Assembly: GCF_024679245.1 (NCBI RefSeq)
Contig: NC_090185.1
Location: 22,195,973-22,259,972, forward strand
Reading direction: 5' to 3'
Source of the DNA: Pseudorasbora parva
Lineage: Eukaryota > Chordata > Actinopteri > Cypriniformes > Gobionidae
DNA: 64,000 nucleotides
Shown: positions 24,853 through 35,469 of the stretch, in pieces
How positions within the stretch are numbered: position 1 is the stretch's first letter
Layout of the letters: each line of letters starts with the position of its first letter
Notes under the pieces: model-generated
Told to the model about the DNA's origin: nothing
Databases searched by the model: none
The model's input: only the letters and a program-made list of their open reading frames with translations
Translations under genes and position numbers: made by a program

Positions 24853-25996
24853 GGGCCTGTTCTTCTTACCTCGCTTAATACATCCAAGATGATTTGACAG
24901 ATCCCAAATCTTTTAATCCTGATAATGTCATTCATATGTCATTCAATTCCTGGCAATGTCATTCATACAGATCTCTGGGTTCATTAATAATGCGTATATG
25001 ACGTCATCGAATTGTGAATGAAACCACTGCGCAAGCGCGTCCAGTACATCCTCGTGCTCCAGGCTGCAGCGAGGATTTCTTGAAAAACTTGGCAAAGAAA
25101 AAAAAAGAAGAAAAGAAAAGATCGCTGGCTAATTTGGTTCTTCAAACAAATTTGCGGATTGGATTAAAATATCTGGATTAAGTTATCTGAGATCACTGCT
25201 CGTGCCTGTGTTCCCTGAAGAGTACTTCTACAAGAGGACTTCTTGAAAAACTTGGCAAAGAAAAAAAGAAGAAAAAACGATTTTCTGGACCTTTATAAGG
25301 AAACAGACAAACCAACATAAAAGTTAGATAAATTAAATGTTTTGATGAACATGATTCCCAATTATTTATATTCACGATTTTATAATATTTGTACACACTT
25401 TACATTTTTATTTCAATGTTGTAATTTCATTTTTAATTAAATTTGAAGCAGATTTGTTATGTGACAGTATTAATTAAAGTTTCTTAACAGTCAAGATCAA
25501 ATTATCTGCATCTCTTGAGCTGCATCAAGCCACTCCCATAATATCAGTCATCATTCACATAATTGCATGATGGAGAATAACTGCACATTGTGTGTAAACT
25601 TCCAATACAACTATAAAGTAATTATTCCATCACAATTCAAAAATAAATCTCTCAATCAACTGAATCAAATGACTCTGTCTATAGTATCATACACAAATTT
25701 TACACAACATTAAAATATTATTTTCAAATAAAATTGTATATTTATTAATATTTTAAATTATTATTGCCCCTGGTTCAGTAATGAACTCTTGTAATAAAGT
25801 AGCAGTGGCTAGGACAGATTTTAAATATCACCTCAAGATGCGATCTAATCCTCTTTACATGAAATAAGCCTAACAGACCTGTTGCTATGACAGCAAGTCC
25901 AGGATGAGCTTCGAAGAACCAAAAAATCCGAGATCAAGCCAAATCCTCAACAATCAATCCAGCTATCCGAGTTAGCGACGTACGATGAACAGGCCC
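24853..25996. mobile_element. 1.14-kb non-autonomous TIR element
   Basis: The ends are gggcctgttcttcttacctc on the left and gggcctgttcatcgtacgtc read from the right. A 3-bp duplication CTG lies at 24850-24852 and 25997-25999. A 3-bp duplication is compatible with the PIF/Harbinger group, although the usual target is TWA. Inside, a roughly 38-bp segment beginning ttcttgaaaaacttggcaaa occurs twice (about 25077 and 25240). No transposase frame remains. Confidence 0.75.
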
Positions 25997-25999
25997 CTG

Positions 26000-27204
26000 G
26001 TCTCAGATATGCAAAATAACCGCAAAGTGGGTCCGGCAGTGAGTGCTAAATTTGTATGCCAATTTGTTCCAGAGAAAGAGTTTTACTTTGCATAATTGCT
26101 AGATCATTTTAAGTTCTCTGGATTTAGTTATATATAACTCCAAATATTTGAATAGTTTTTAAAAAGCAGATATGTACTGTATAAACCCAAAATGAAAATG
26201 GTGGCAGTTCATTTCTGCTACTGAGCAGTTATCCAAAATGCTAATTTGGCAACCGTTCCTACACAGGTAACGATCCAGACTCTGTCACCTCAATCTTAAC
26301 AGCAGGCCGTCCAGCGATCTGTTCAGATACATCAAGGATCAATGTGACACACTGTAATTATCTTTAACTTTAAACGTTGTGATGCTCAACTGCTCATTCA
26401 TATTCTCCACTTCACCCTTGGAGTTGGATTAGCATCCAGATGTCACAACGTGATGGGGCTCACCTACGTGAAATGGTCCATGAAGACACAAGCTGATATG
26501 TCCTGTATCTACTGATCACTTTGGCTCAGTTGACATTTCGGTCCCTTTGTCTGTGACTGCCTGCGATGAAACGGATGGGAAATTTCTGGATATGGCAGGG
26601 ATGACATTTGGATGAACGGAGCTGGCTTTCCATCAGGTGATATTCAGTCATTTCACTGTACTGCACTTTTGCCGTTGTCAACTGCAACTAAAGCAAAGCA
26701 AACCTTAAGTTTATGCTTTCAAAAACATAGATGGTGCAAATTAATTTGATATTGATAGGAGTTTGCTTAATGTTTCAGAATGCCAATCAGTATTGACAAT
26801 ATGTTCACCTTTTTTTTCACAGAAATGTTTTTCTACGATATTCTGCAGTTTCTTACATTGCCTGCGACACTCAAATCCCTACTGCCTTTTCGATGCCAGT
26901 TGAACTTTCTTTGAACCCCTGCCTTCTTAAGGAAAAAGCAATATCATGTTTATTTGTGTAATCTTGATGCTCACACTTTGTGTATGTGTGAGTACAAGAC
27001 ATTCCCAGTGTTTTCACCTTGGAATGCACTGTGCATCCATGCTTGGAGATATTGCGGTGTCATGAACAGATAGATGGTGACGGAAAAGGGAGATATCATC
27101 TGATTGAAATGTCAAACATTATATGCATTTAAATCAATGGTTGGTGTATTCTGTGTACACTGTGTTTCAAATAATGAACATGAATGAGAAATGGCACTGT
27201 AAAA
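26000..27204. other. No recognised gene or repeat
   Basis: Single-copy-looking sequence of ordinary composition. The section around 26370-26640 lacks repeat signatures and could be conserved non-coding sequence, but this is not testable here. Confidence 0.4.
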
Positions 27205-27208
27205 TTAA

Positions 27209-29107
27209 AGGGTTAATTCATCCCAAATATGAAAATGTTGTTACTAATTACTCACCCTTTTGTTAGACTTTCGTTCATCTTTAAAACACAAATGAAGATT
27301 TTTTTATTGAATTCTGAGAGATTTCTTTGTCCCTCCATGGACAGCTATGCTTTGAAAAGTTCACAAAGAGCAGTACTGAGCAATTTAGTCCAAATTTTCT
27401 GAAGAGACTTGATCACTTTTTATGATGAGCAGATTGAAATTAGGCATTTATTCACATATAAACATGTATCAGCAAACATAAACAGAAGCTCAAACAAACC
27501 TGCTAGATGCGCAAGAACAAACCTCTTGCAGAAGGTCAAACGTGCTGCGTAACACGAGAATGAACCTCATTGGTTCTTGTAGAAGGCCAAATGTGCTGCG
27601 TAACACGAGAATGAACCTTATTGGTTCTTGTATAAGGTCAAATGTGCTGCGTAACACGAGAATGAACCTCATTGGTTCTTGTATAAGGTCAAATGTGCTG
27701 CGTAACACAAGAATGAACCTCATTGGTTCTTGTATAAGGTCAAATGTGCTGCGTAACACAAGAATGAACCTCATTGGTTCTTGTATAAGGTCAAATGTGC
27801 TGCGTAACACGAGAATGAACCTCATTGGTTCTTGTAGAAGGCCAAAGGTGCTGCGTAACACGAGAATGAACCTTATTGGTTCTTGTATAAGGTCAAATGT
27901 GCTGCGTAACACGAGAATGAACCTCATTGGTTCTTGTAGAAGGCCAAATGTGCTGCGTAACACGAGAATGAACCTCATTGGTTCTTGTATAAGGTCAAAT
28001 GTGCTGCGTAACACAAGAATGAACCTCATTGGTTCTTGTATAAGGTCAAATGTGCTGCGTAACACAAGAATGAACCTCATTGGTTCTTGTATATGGTCAA
28101 ATGTGCTGCGTAACACGAGAATGAACCTCATTGGTTCTTGTAGAAGGCCAAAGGTGCTGCGTAACACGAGAATGAACCTTATTGGTTCTTGTAGAAGGCC
28201 AAAGGTGCTGCGTAACACGAGAATGAACCTCATTGGTTCTTGTATAAGGTCAAACGTGCTGCGTAACACGAGAATGAACCTCATTGGTTCTTGTATAAGG
28301 TCAAATGTGCTGCGTAACACGAGAATGAACCTTATTGGTTCTTGTATAAGGTCAAATGTGCTGCGTAACACGAGAATGAACCTCATTGGTTCTTGCATAA
28401 GGTCAAATGTGCTGCGTAACACAAGAATGAACCTCATTGGTTCTTGTATAAGGTCAAATGTGCTGCGTAACACGAGAATGAACCTCATTGGTTTTTGCAG
28501 AAGGTCAAAGGTGCCACGCAACACGAGAATGAACCTCATTGGTTCTTGCTGAAGGTCAAATGAGCTGTGTAACACGAGAATGGACCTCATTGGTTATTTG
28601 CATAAAGGCAAAAGTGCTGCTAACACAAGAATGTTATCTTATTAGGTCTTGCGAAACACGAGAATGAACCTTATTGGTTCTCACTTCAAACTAACATGCT
28701 TGAGCTTCTGTTTACCACACCTGATGTGTAAGATGAATGTTTATGTGAATAAAAGCTTAAATTAAATATGTTCATCATATAAAGCATTTGTGTCTCTTCA
28801 GAAATTTTGAAGCCGCTCAATTCACGTGGAGTAATTAACGATTTCTTGAACTTTATGAAGCATCAAAGTTTCAGTTGTGTAGCTGTCTATTGAGGGCCAT
28901 AAAGCTTAAAGATTTTATCAAAAAGATATTTGTGTTACAAAGGTGAAAGAAGGTTTTATGGGTCTTATTCCCTTCAAAACAGAGCAGCAGTGTGTTTTTT
29001 TTCCTTCAAAATGTCTAATTTCATGTGAATAAAAACATACGGTTTTCAAACGACATGATGGCGAGTAAAATGATGACAGAATTGTCATTTTTGAGTGAAC
29101 CATCCCT
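27209..29107. mobile_element. TTAA-flanked fold-back element with minisatellite loop
   Basis: TTAA lies on both sides (27205-27208 and 29108-29111). The left arm (27209 to about 27490) and right arm (about 28695-29107) are diverged inverted copies. The terminus agggttaattcatccc faces agggatggttcactca, and the inner edge aaacagaagctcaa faces ttgagcttctgttt. Between the arms lies a large array of 51-bp units. No transposase is encoded. The left arm is shared with the copy at 9276. Confidence 0.88.
27530..28585. repeat. 51-bp minisatellite, about 20 near-identical units
   Basis: The unit is gtgctgcgtaacacgagaat, then gaacctcattggttcttgta, then taaggtcaaat. Two main variants differ at gtataaggtc (B) and gtagaaggcc (A). 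The order from the left is A B B B B A B A B B B A A B B B B B, then diverged units. Each unit contains attgg, an inverted CCAAT box, and two or more CpG sites. Degraded partial units continue to about 28680. Open frames run through the array on both strands (336 and 366 residues) only because the period is a multiple of three without stops. Confidence 0.97.
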
Positions 29108-29111
29108 TTAA

Positions 29112-30825
29112 ATGTCTTTTGAGCATTCGTTTGCTGTATCTCAATCGTGTAATTATTCCCACCGAGACATTTTATGCACACACTGGGTGTTGCATTCATA
29201 TAATTGTCATTTGAAGAAGGATTTTAGGGATTTTTCCTCTGTTTACCTCGAGCCGTCTTAGTGTAGCATTCCTTTGTTGTCGGACCTTGAAAGGGAATAA
29301 AAAATGGTTGCATTTGAGGATTAGAGACAGGGATTTGTTAAGAACAGCGAGATAGATGGCAGTGCTGTGTTCCGTTTGCCTCAGCTTGTCGGCTGTTGCG
29401 CGCGCCGTGAGGTGATGCTTCCTCTTATGACGCACTAGCCTGCACGATGACGCGCTCTCTGAGATTACAGTCACTGAGGTAAATGGAGGAAAGAACACCG
29501 GGCACTGTCAACAGCAGCCAGTGTGTGGGCGTCGATGGCGAGTCACTCACACACACACACACATGAATAGCGTGGTTTATGAACGCCACGAAGGGATGCA
29601 TAACAATAAATCCATTTTGGATAACTTTTTTCCTTTCTCCTCTACCTTCCAGCTGAAAGTGACTCACCGTGAGAAATGTGTAAATGTCAAGGGAATTAGC
29701 CGCCGCTGCCTTATTTACCAGCACCCACGGACGATCCGTTGACAATGACTGCGATAGGACAGGTTAAATTACTTTACCTCACCTTCACAGAAAATAAAAA
29801 ACCTCTCCACTCGTTCTCCTGAGGAGGGGATGCAGAACAAAATGTTTCTCGTGCCTCTCTTTCTACATACCTGAGAGTTCATGGTGTAGGCTGCTACAAC
29901 AATAGACATCATTCCAGCACGTGTGCTTTTATTATTTCTTACAGTTGAATTAGGCAATGTCACAATGACATATCTCTTATGTAATCATAACCTACTTTTA
30001 ACAACAGTAACAATATGCATTAGGCTTGAGATGCAAAGCTGCGATGTTTCCATGCACGAAATATAAGTTTATAAAGATCACATTTTCATTTAACCTAATT
30101 TAATTCCTTTTTTTTCAATAAAATTCTATTTTAAAGTTAACATTTTAATATTTTTAAACTTTTATAAATCTGACTAAATGTTAGTAAATATCTAAAACAA
30201 GAACAATCAAATATCTATTGCTTTGCTTCTTAAATAAATATATCTATAACCAAGATATAAATTCTCTATCAGTTCAACATTGCAGGTTCATGCTCAAGTG
30301 TTATCTCTTCAACATGTTTACTGTGACCAGAAACAAGCCTGACGGGATTTTTTCATGATTTGAGCCCAGCCGTGTGCAAGCATGTGATGTGGAGGCGGAG
30401 GGGGCGTTTATAGGGAAGATGATCAGGGGGTTGTGGAGAGTGTGATTTCGGATCAGACGCAGCTTTTTGCAGTCTGATATTCAATCCCTTTGTCCTAATG
30501 TAGCTCTGTGAAAATTGACTCAGACTGAGGGCTGTGTAGGCAACTTCCTGGCCTGAACTCCACTCAATACACCCACACAGCCAGCCGGCTCTTTTTAGAT
30601 ACTCAACATTAGGTCTGGCCAAGACTCATTGCAGAGTGTGGACTGGAGGAGACGGAGGTAGGCTGGAAGTGTTTGCAAATAACTTTCGTGGCCTCGGCTG
30701 AGTGCTCCGCAGACCTACCAGTGTAGTGCAAGACGCTGCGAAGAGCTGAAGTACAAGTAGATCAAATGCCACTGACTTGCAGTTTTCAATTGGCCCAATA
30801 TAAACATGATACAACAGCGTAACTA
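29112..30825. other. No recognised gene; short (CA)n
   Basis: Single-copy-looking sequence with a (CA)n run at about 29547-29565. Overlapping frames near 29425-29745 (106 residues on the minus strand) show no domain. The sequence around 29570-29640 (gatgcataacaataaatcca) could be conserved non-coding DNA, which is speculation. Confidence 0.4.
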
Positions 30826-30905
30826 TTCATAAGGGAACATCTGAAAATTGTCATCATTTACTCACCCTCATGTCCTTCCAAACCAAAAACCATGTGTTTT
30901 TTGTC
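30826..30905. mobile_element. Left-end fragment of the AGGGATAG TTAA family
   Basis: It reads aagggaacatctgaaaattg, then tcatcatttactcaccctca and tgtccttccaaacc, a diverged left end of the family seen at 9276 and 10199. The rest is missing. Confidence 0.6.
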
Positions 30906-31985
30906 TATACAATCAAAGTCAATGAGTTGGACAACGTTGGCTTTCAGTAGCCGGGTTTCCATGTTATGCAACTAAAATGTAATTTTTTCCTCTCACGAGA
31001 AGTCATTCCAGAAATCATGGTGATGGATTTTAGTAGGTATATGTATATCCCAGCCTCCACTAATGGGAAGGAAAGGCTCTTATACTTGGGAGCGGCCATG
31101 GATGAGGTGTTTCTGGGTGTTTCTCCCTCATATCTGCTTTAAGGTTTGGTTGTGGCATTTCTCTGTTGTTTAGAATCTAGTATTCCCATAACTATTTAGT
31201 CTTTTATGAGTTTAATAAAGAACTCTGTCTCATCTTCTGTCTGAGCATACCACGCTATCTTTAAAGAAAGATCATGTGACTTTTACGTATGCCAGGTGAC
31301 TCGTAAATGCAGAAAAACTTATAACCAAATATTCCTTTTTTCGAAATTGCCTGATAAACCTCTTCATGCGAGCATAAGAATTTTTTTGATACATCAGAGT
31401 TTTTGTGAAATTGACGTGTTTCTGTTGGGCATATTTTCAATTTGCAGTTTCATTTTGCACAATTTGAAGGGTAATGAAAATGCAGCTATTGTTGAACGGA
31501 CATCTAAACTAGCATGAAGTGTTACTCGAAACATATGGAAGCTGCTCCTGATGAATAGAATGAACATCAATCCTGCATGCAAATCCTTCCCAGCTGTCAC
31601 ATAAAGTACCATTATGTAATTTATTGGTACTTTTGTGTAAATTTCATGATTGAAACTAATTTGACAACATAACTCCAACATTAAATTCTCGTAATTGATA
31701 TGCTTTTATAGTGAAGTTATACAGCGAGCAGTCCCACAGGATTGGAAAGTTACGTTTTTTCTGAGGTGAGAGGCTTTTTATTTCATAACAAATAACGTTA
31801 GAATAATGACACTGATATATAGCCTGACAATGTCTCATCGGACTGCAGATTTCTCAGGCACTTACTTAAACTGCGTCTGACAGCTTTCACACAAAAAGTG
31901 TTGCATAAGAAAAAATACAGAATTACTCTGCCACCCACTGAAAATAGTTTTGTGACCGACCAGTTGAGAATTGCTGCTTTCAACC
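30906..31985. other. No recognised gene or repeat
   Basis: A/T-rich sequence with short frames only. Nothing assignable. Confidence 0.45.
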
Positions 31986-31989
31986 TTGA

Positions 31990-32052
31990 TTTGTGCTCCA
32001 CAGAAGAAACAAGGTCATACAGGTTTGAGATAGCATTTTTAAGTGAACTATC
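31990..32052. mobile_element. Right-end fragment of the TTAA family
   Basis: gaagaaacaaggtcatacag, gtttgagatagcattttta and agtgaactatccttttaa follow the order of the family's right end. Confidence 0.6.
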
Positions 32053-32843
32053 CTTTTAATCAGCTGACAATGTTGATTTGTTAACTTGTTACTAAACAAT
32101 CACGTAGCTAGTCGGTTAAAAAAAAGTGACTCAGTTTGTTATTGCATTGAAAAACACAGTGTGTACCATTGATTACTTCATCCACGATTGTTCATTTAAA
32201 GAATGATAATCTTTAGTCTTTTGTGTGCTAATGAGCAGTTATGACATCAGGGGAGGGAGGTGCTGTTTACTTTTGGCGGGTAAGAAGGAGATGTCACAAT
32301 GTTCCCAGTGTGCAGCATTGAGTCGCTAATGGGCAAGGCTACATGTTGTTCATTAGAAGTGACTCGTTTCCCAAGTGCACCTTACTGCAGTGATAGTTTT
32401 TGTACTCCTAAATTTAGTACAAGCCTGGTAAAGAGGCACCACTGATGAAGCACTGCACTTCCTCAGAGACAAGATGATGCCCACTTCTGTATCAGAAAGA
32501 GCATCTCAGTCCTCTTATCAAGAGGACCTCTGATAGCCCTTGTTTTGAGGGGTTCCAATGAAAGATTCATTGAATTAAGGTGTTTTTTTAATGGAACAGA
32601 TGCACTCGGACATGCTCATGAATAGAGATCACAGAGTCACCATGCTAGCTTAAAATTACTAATGTGAAATCTACACAAACATGATTGCATTTAATATAAT
32701 AGATATTTACATTGGATATTTATTTGTATAATGTGTAGTCATAATAGAAAAACTGAATAAAATATAAAACAAATAGAGTAAAATATAAAATAGATTCGAA
32801 ATTAAGTTAAAAATGCTCTAGATGGATATGTATCAGTAGTCAA
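32053..32843. other. No recognised gene or repeat
   Basis: Ordinary sequence. Nothing assignable was found. Confidence 0.45.
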
Positions 32844-33078
32844 TGCTATAGCTGTACAGAGACCCTACACCTTCCCCAACTCCACCTGTATAGTTATGCT
32901 ACGGCTAATTCATGAATGCAATTTTGTACAGCACCAGTAGTCAATGAGCTCGCTGCTCAACCTTTAAATACTTAATCAGTGTTTGCTATAGCTGTACAGA
33001 GACCCTACACCTTCCCCAGCTCCACCTGTATAGTTATGCTATGGCTAATTCATGCATGCTATTTTGTACAGCACCAGC
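32844..33078. repeat. Local direct duplication, about 94-bp unit
   Basis: The segment from gctatagctgtacagagacc to attttgtacagcaccag occurs at 32844-32937 and 32985-33078 with only a few substitutions. The copies are offset by 141 bp. Confidence 0.92.
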
Positions 33079-33111
33079 ATTACTTGCTCACAGCAGCGTG
33101 TCGGGTATGTA

Positions 33112-33830
33112 TTGGTAGTAGCAAGAAGGGTGACAGCCAAGAGTGCAAGAACCATCAAGGGATCAGCCTACTTTCCATCATTGGCAAAATGTTTATGAAG
33201 ATCATCCAAACAAGCATTGGGAGTCAGACATGTACAGATGACAGCGCCATATTGACCGAGATGGACACCGAGGCCATCGACACCTTATACAAAGCTGCCA
33301 GATTCGACAAACCACTTGGCCTGAAGATCAACATCGATAAGACCAAGGTGTTCAAGGTGATAGCCGGCGAACGTTCATCGCGAGGGAATTCAAATAAGGC
33401 GAAACAGTGTTTCAAATAGTTAGAATTGCTGATCCAGGAGAAGAATATTGCAGGGGTTGCAGAAGTTCAATGTCAAATAGGGCAGGCAACATCCTGATTG
33501 CGACCAAGATGCACCTTTTCTGGACTCTAATCATTCCGATTCTACTCTACGGATAAGAGACTTGGATCCCTCTGAAGATGGAAATCAACAAACTCAAGGT
33601 CTTTCAAAGGCACTGTCTCTGGCGGCAAATCTTGGGCGTATCTCGGTGCGACCAACACAGGAAAGACACTAATCGTTGAGAATGCGTCAACTAGTCAACA
33701 GTCAAAGAGGTGATAGAGAAGAGACGTCTGTGGTGGATTGGGGACACTGCCGTTTCAATTACTCTGGTGATCACCAATGTGGAAGGTACACCACTATGCA
33801 CCGAAGAAGACCTGGGCGAAGTGGGCAAGT
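33112..33830 (+). pseudogene. Non-LTR reverse transcriptase relic
   Basis: The first part encodes KKGDSQECKNHQGISLLSII followed by GKMFMKII, the conserved early RT region of LINE proteins. It then jumps directly to GSQTCTDDSAILTEMDTEA, the region of the YADD catalytic motif, here degenerate (CTDD), and to LGLKINIDKTKV. The middle of the polymerase domain is therefore deleted. After a frameshift near 33420, the post-RT region continues: HLFWTLIIPILLYG, then ETWIPLKMEINKLKVFQRHC after an in-frame TAA, and later EKRRLWWIGDTAV. Several stops and frameshifts are present. An intact element would encode a protein many times longer. Only about 240 codons are recognisable, so this copy is dead. Confidence 0.78.
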
Positions 33831-33959
33831 CGAAGACAACCTCAAGAATCGTCCTCTCACCACCACAGACACCAAGACCCTATCCACAGTTTGTTTAGCA
33901 TGGAGTCAAGTTGTGAAAGACACAGGAAGTCCGTCAGCACATACAGAGGCGTATTAGCT

Positions 33960-35394
33960 ATGAAGAGGTCTTCTACGCCAACTAAGGATCAGAGATTGGC
34001 AGTAGCAAGCCCCATACTTGGTCTGCAGCTGCACTATAGCAGATCTATTCCACCAAGACCAAATATAACATTGTCAAACCCATTACCATGCCAAATACTC
34101 TTAGAGTTGTCATGACAGATATATATGCAATACAGAATATAACTGAGTATGATCAGATGTGTAGTGAATATGAGGAGAAACATAAAAACACAAGTGGAAA
34201 TTGGCAAATTGGAAATTTTTCCACTGGGAAAAATTGACCACGAACCTGCATTTTGTTCATTTTTTCATATTCCACTGATGATACATGACTAAGCTTAAAG
34301 CTTAAATCACAAGCAGTAGTAACGTCTGTGATGTATTGTCTCCATGGACTCTTTTTGGCACAGGTTTTATGTTTGTGCGGGCTGTATTTTTTAGTCTGGC
34401 TATAAAAGCCGGTGAAGACAAAGACACGCTTTGAGCCAAGCCATTTGGAAATTACCCCTCTACCTTCATCCGCTGGCCTAAAAACCCTTCCAGAATGTAG
34501 TCAACCCCCACGCAGATCCGTGTCTGCAGATGCTTGGGGGAAAAGCAACCATCGCAACAAATGGGATAAAAAAATAAATAAACCTGTATATTTTATTATA
34601 TTAATTATATTATTGTTGTTTTTTTTACACATTTTTATATTGCTGCATTAACAATATGTATATATTTTGTAATCACTCCTAGATGGGTGGACAGACAGAT
34701 ATGTATGCATATGTATAGCCTACTGTAGGCTATATACGCTACAGATAGACAGACCGACAGATAATGAATCATTGCATAGAACAAATCAAAGCAGTTGGAC
34801 GGTTTATAAAAAGCAACACAATGTTCCGATGGCGGAGCTCAAATTAAACTGGCCAAACAAAAGCATGAATAAGCGCGATTGCACACAGCGTTTTTAGAGA
34901 GGGATCCCCTTTCTTCTTTCTCATGCCGGCTGCTTCGCAGGCGTTGCTAGGCGACGGCACTCACGACCCTCCGCGAGCTGGAGGTGCTTGACACCGACGC
35001 GAGGGCCCGTCTGGCTCCTCAGCTGTCATTTGAAATGTAAAGCAAATGAAAATAGACACACAGGCATTCTCAATTAGCACGGCAAGTACTACCGAAGACG
35101 TCTTGTGTTCTTTTTTTGCCCCATACTGTTTTTGAAATGGCATTAGTCATGAAAGGGCTGTTGTTTTTCCTAAAAGGTGATGAAAGGGCGCTTGCTTCTG
35201 TGACTACAAAGGTCTTTTAATGTGGGTTTATTTGATAATGTAATGAGAATTGTTGAGCTTTTATGCGGCACTCTCTCTTCACCGACGGAATTATAAACAC
35301 CTTTTACAATATTCATGCATAGCTTAGTCTTTAATGCTCATCTGCATTATGGAGAGACTGGGGTTTCAGCACAACTAAAAATGGAAAACTATTT
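33960..35394. other. No recognised gene; G+C-rich patch
   Basis: Mostly single-copy-looking sequence. A G+C- and CpG-rich patch lies at about 34895-35015 (gctaggcgacggcactcacg, ccgcgagctggaggtgcttg) and is followed by A/T-richer sequence free of repeat signatures (to about 35080). No exon is recognised. Confidence 0.4.
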
Positions 35395-35469
35395 CAAAAT
35401 TAGAAAACATGAATTTGTGAAAATGGTGACATCATGCACATGCGTAATGCGTGTTCAGTCAGTCTAAAG

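Noticed and set aside
27530..28585. CRISPR-like array
   Set aside because: Repeats are contiguous with no unique spacers, the context is a vertebrate transposon, and no cas-like genes exist.
27490..28590. 336- and 366-residue proteins on opposite strands
   Set aside because: They are translations of a 51-bp tandem repeat whose period is a multiple of three. Both strands are open equally and no start, splice or codon signal supports a gene.
33112..33830. Active LINE or host gene
   Set aside because: The RT core is deleted, the catalytic motif is degenerate, and stops and frameshifts follow.
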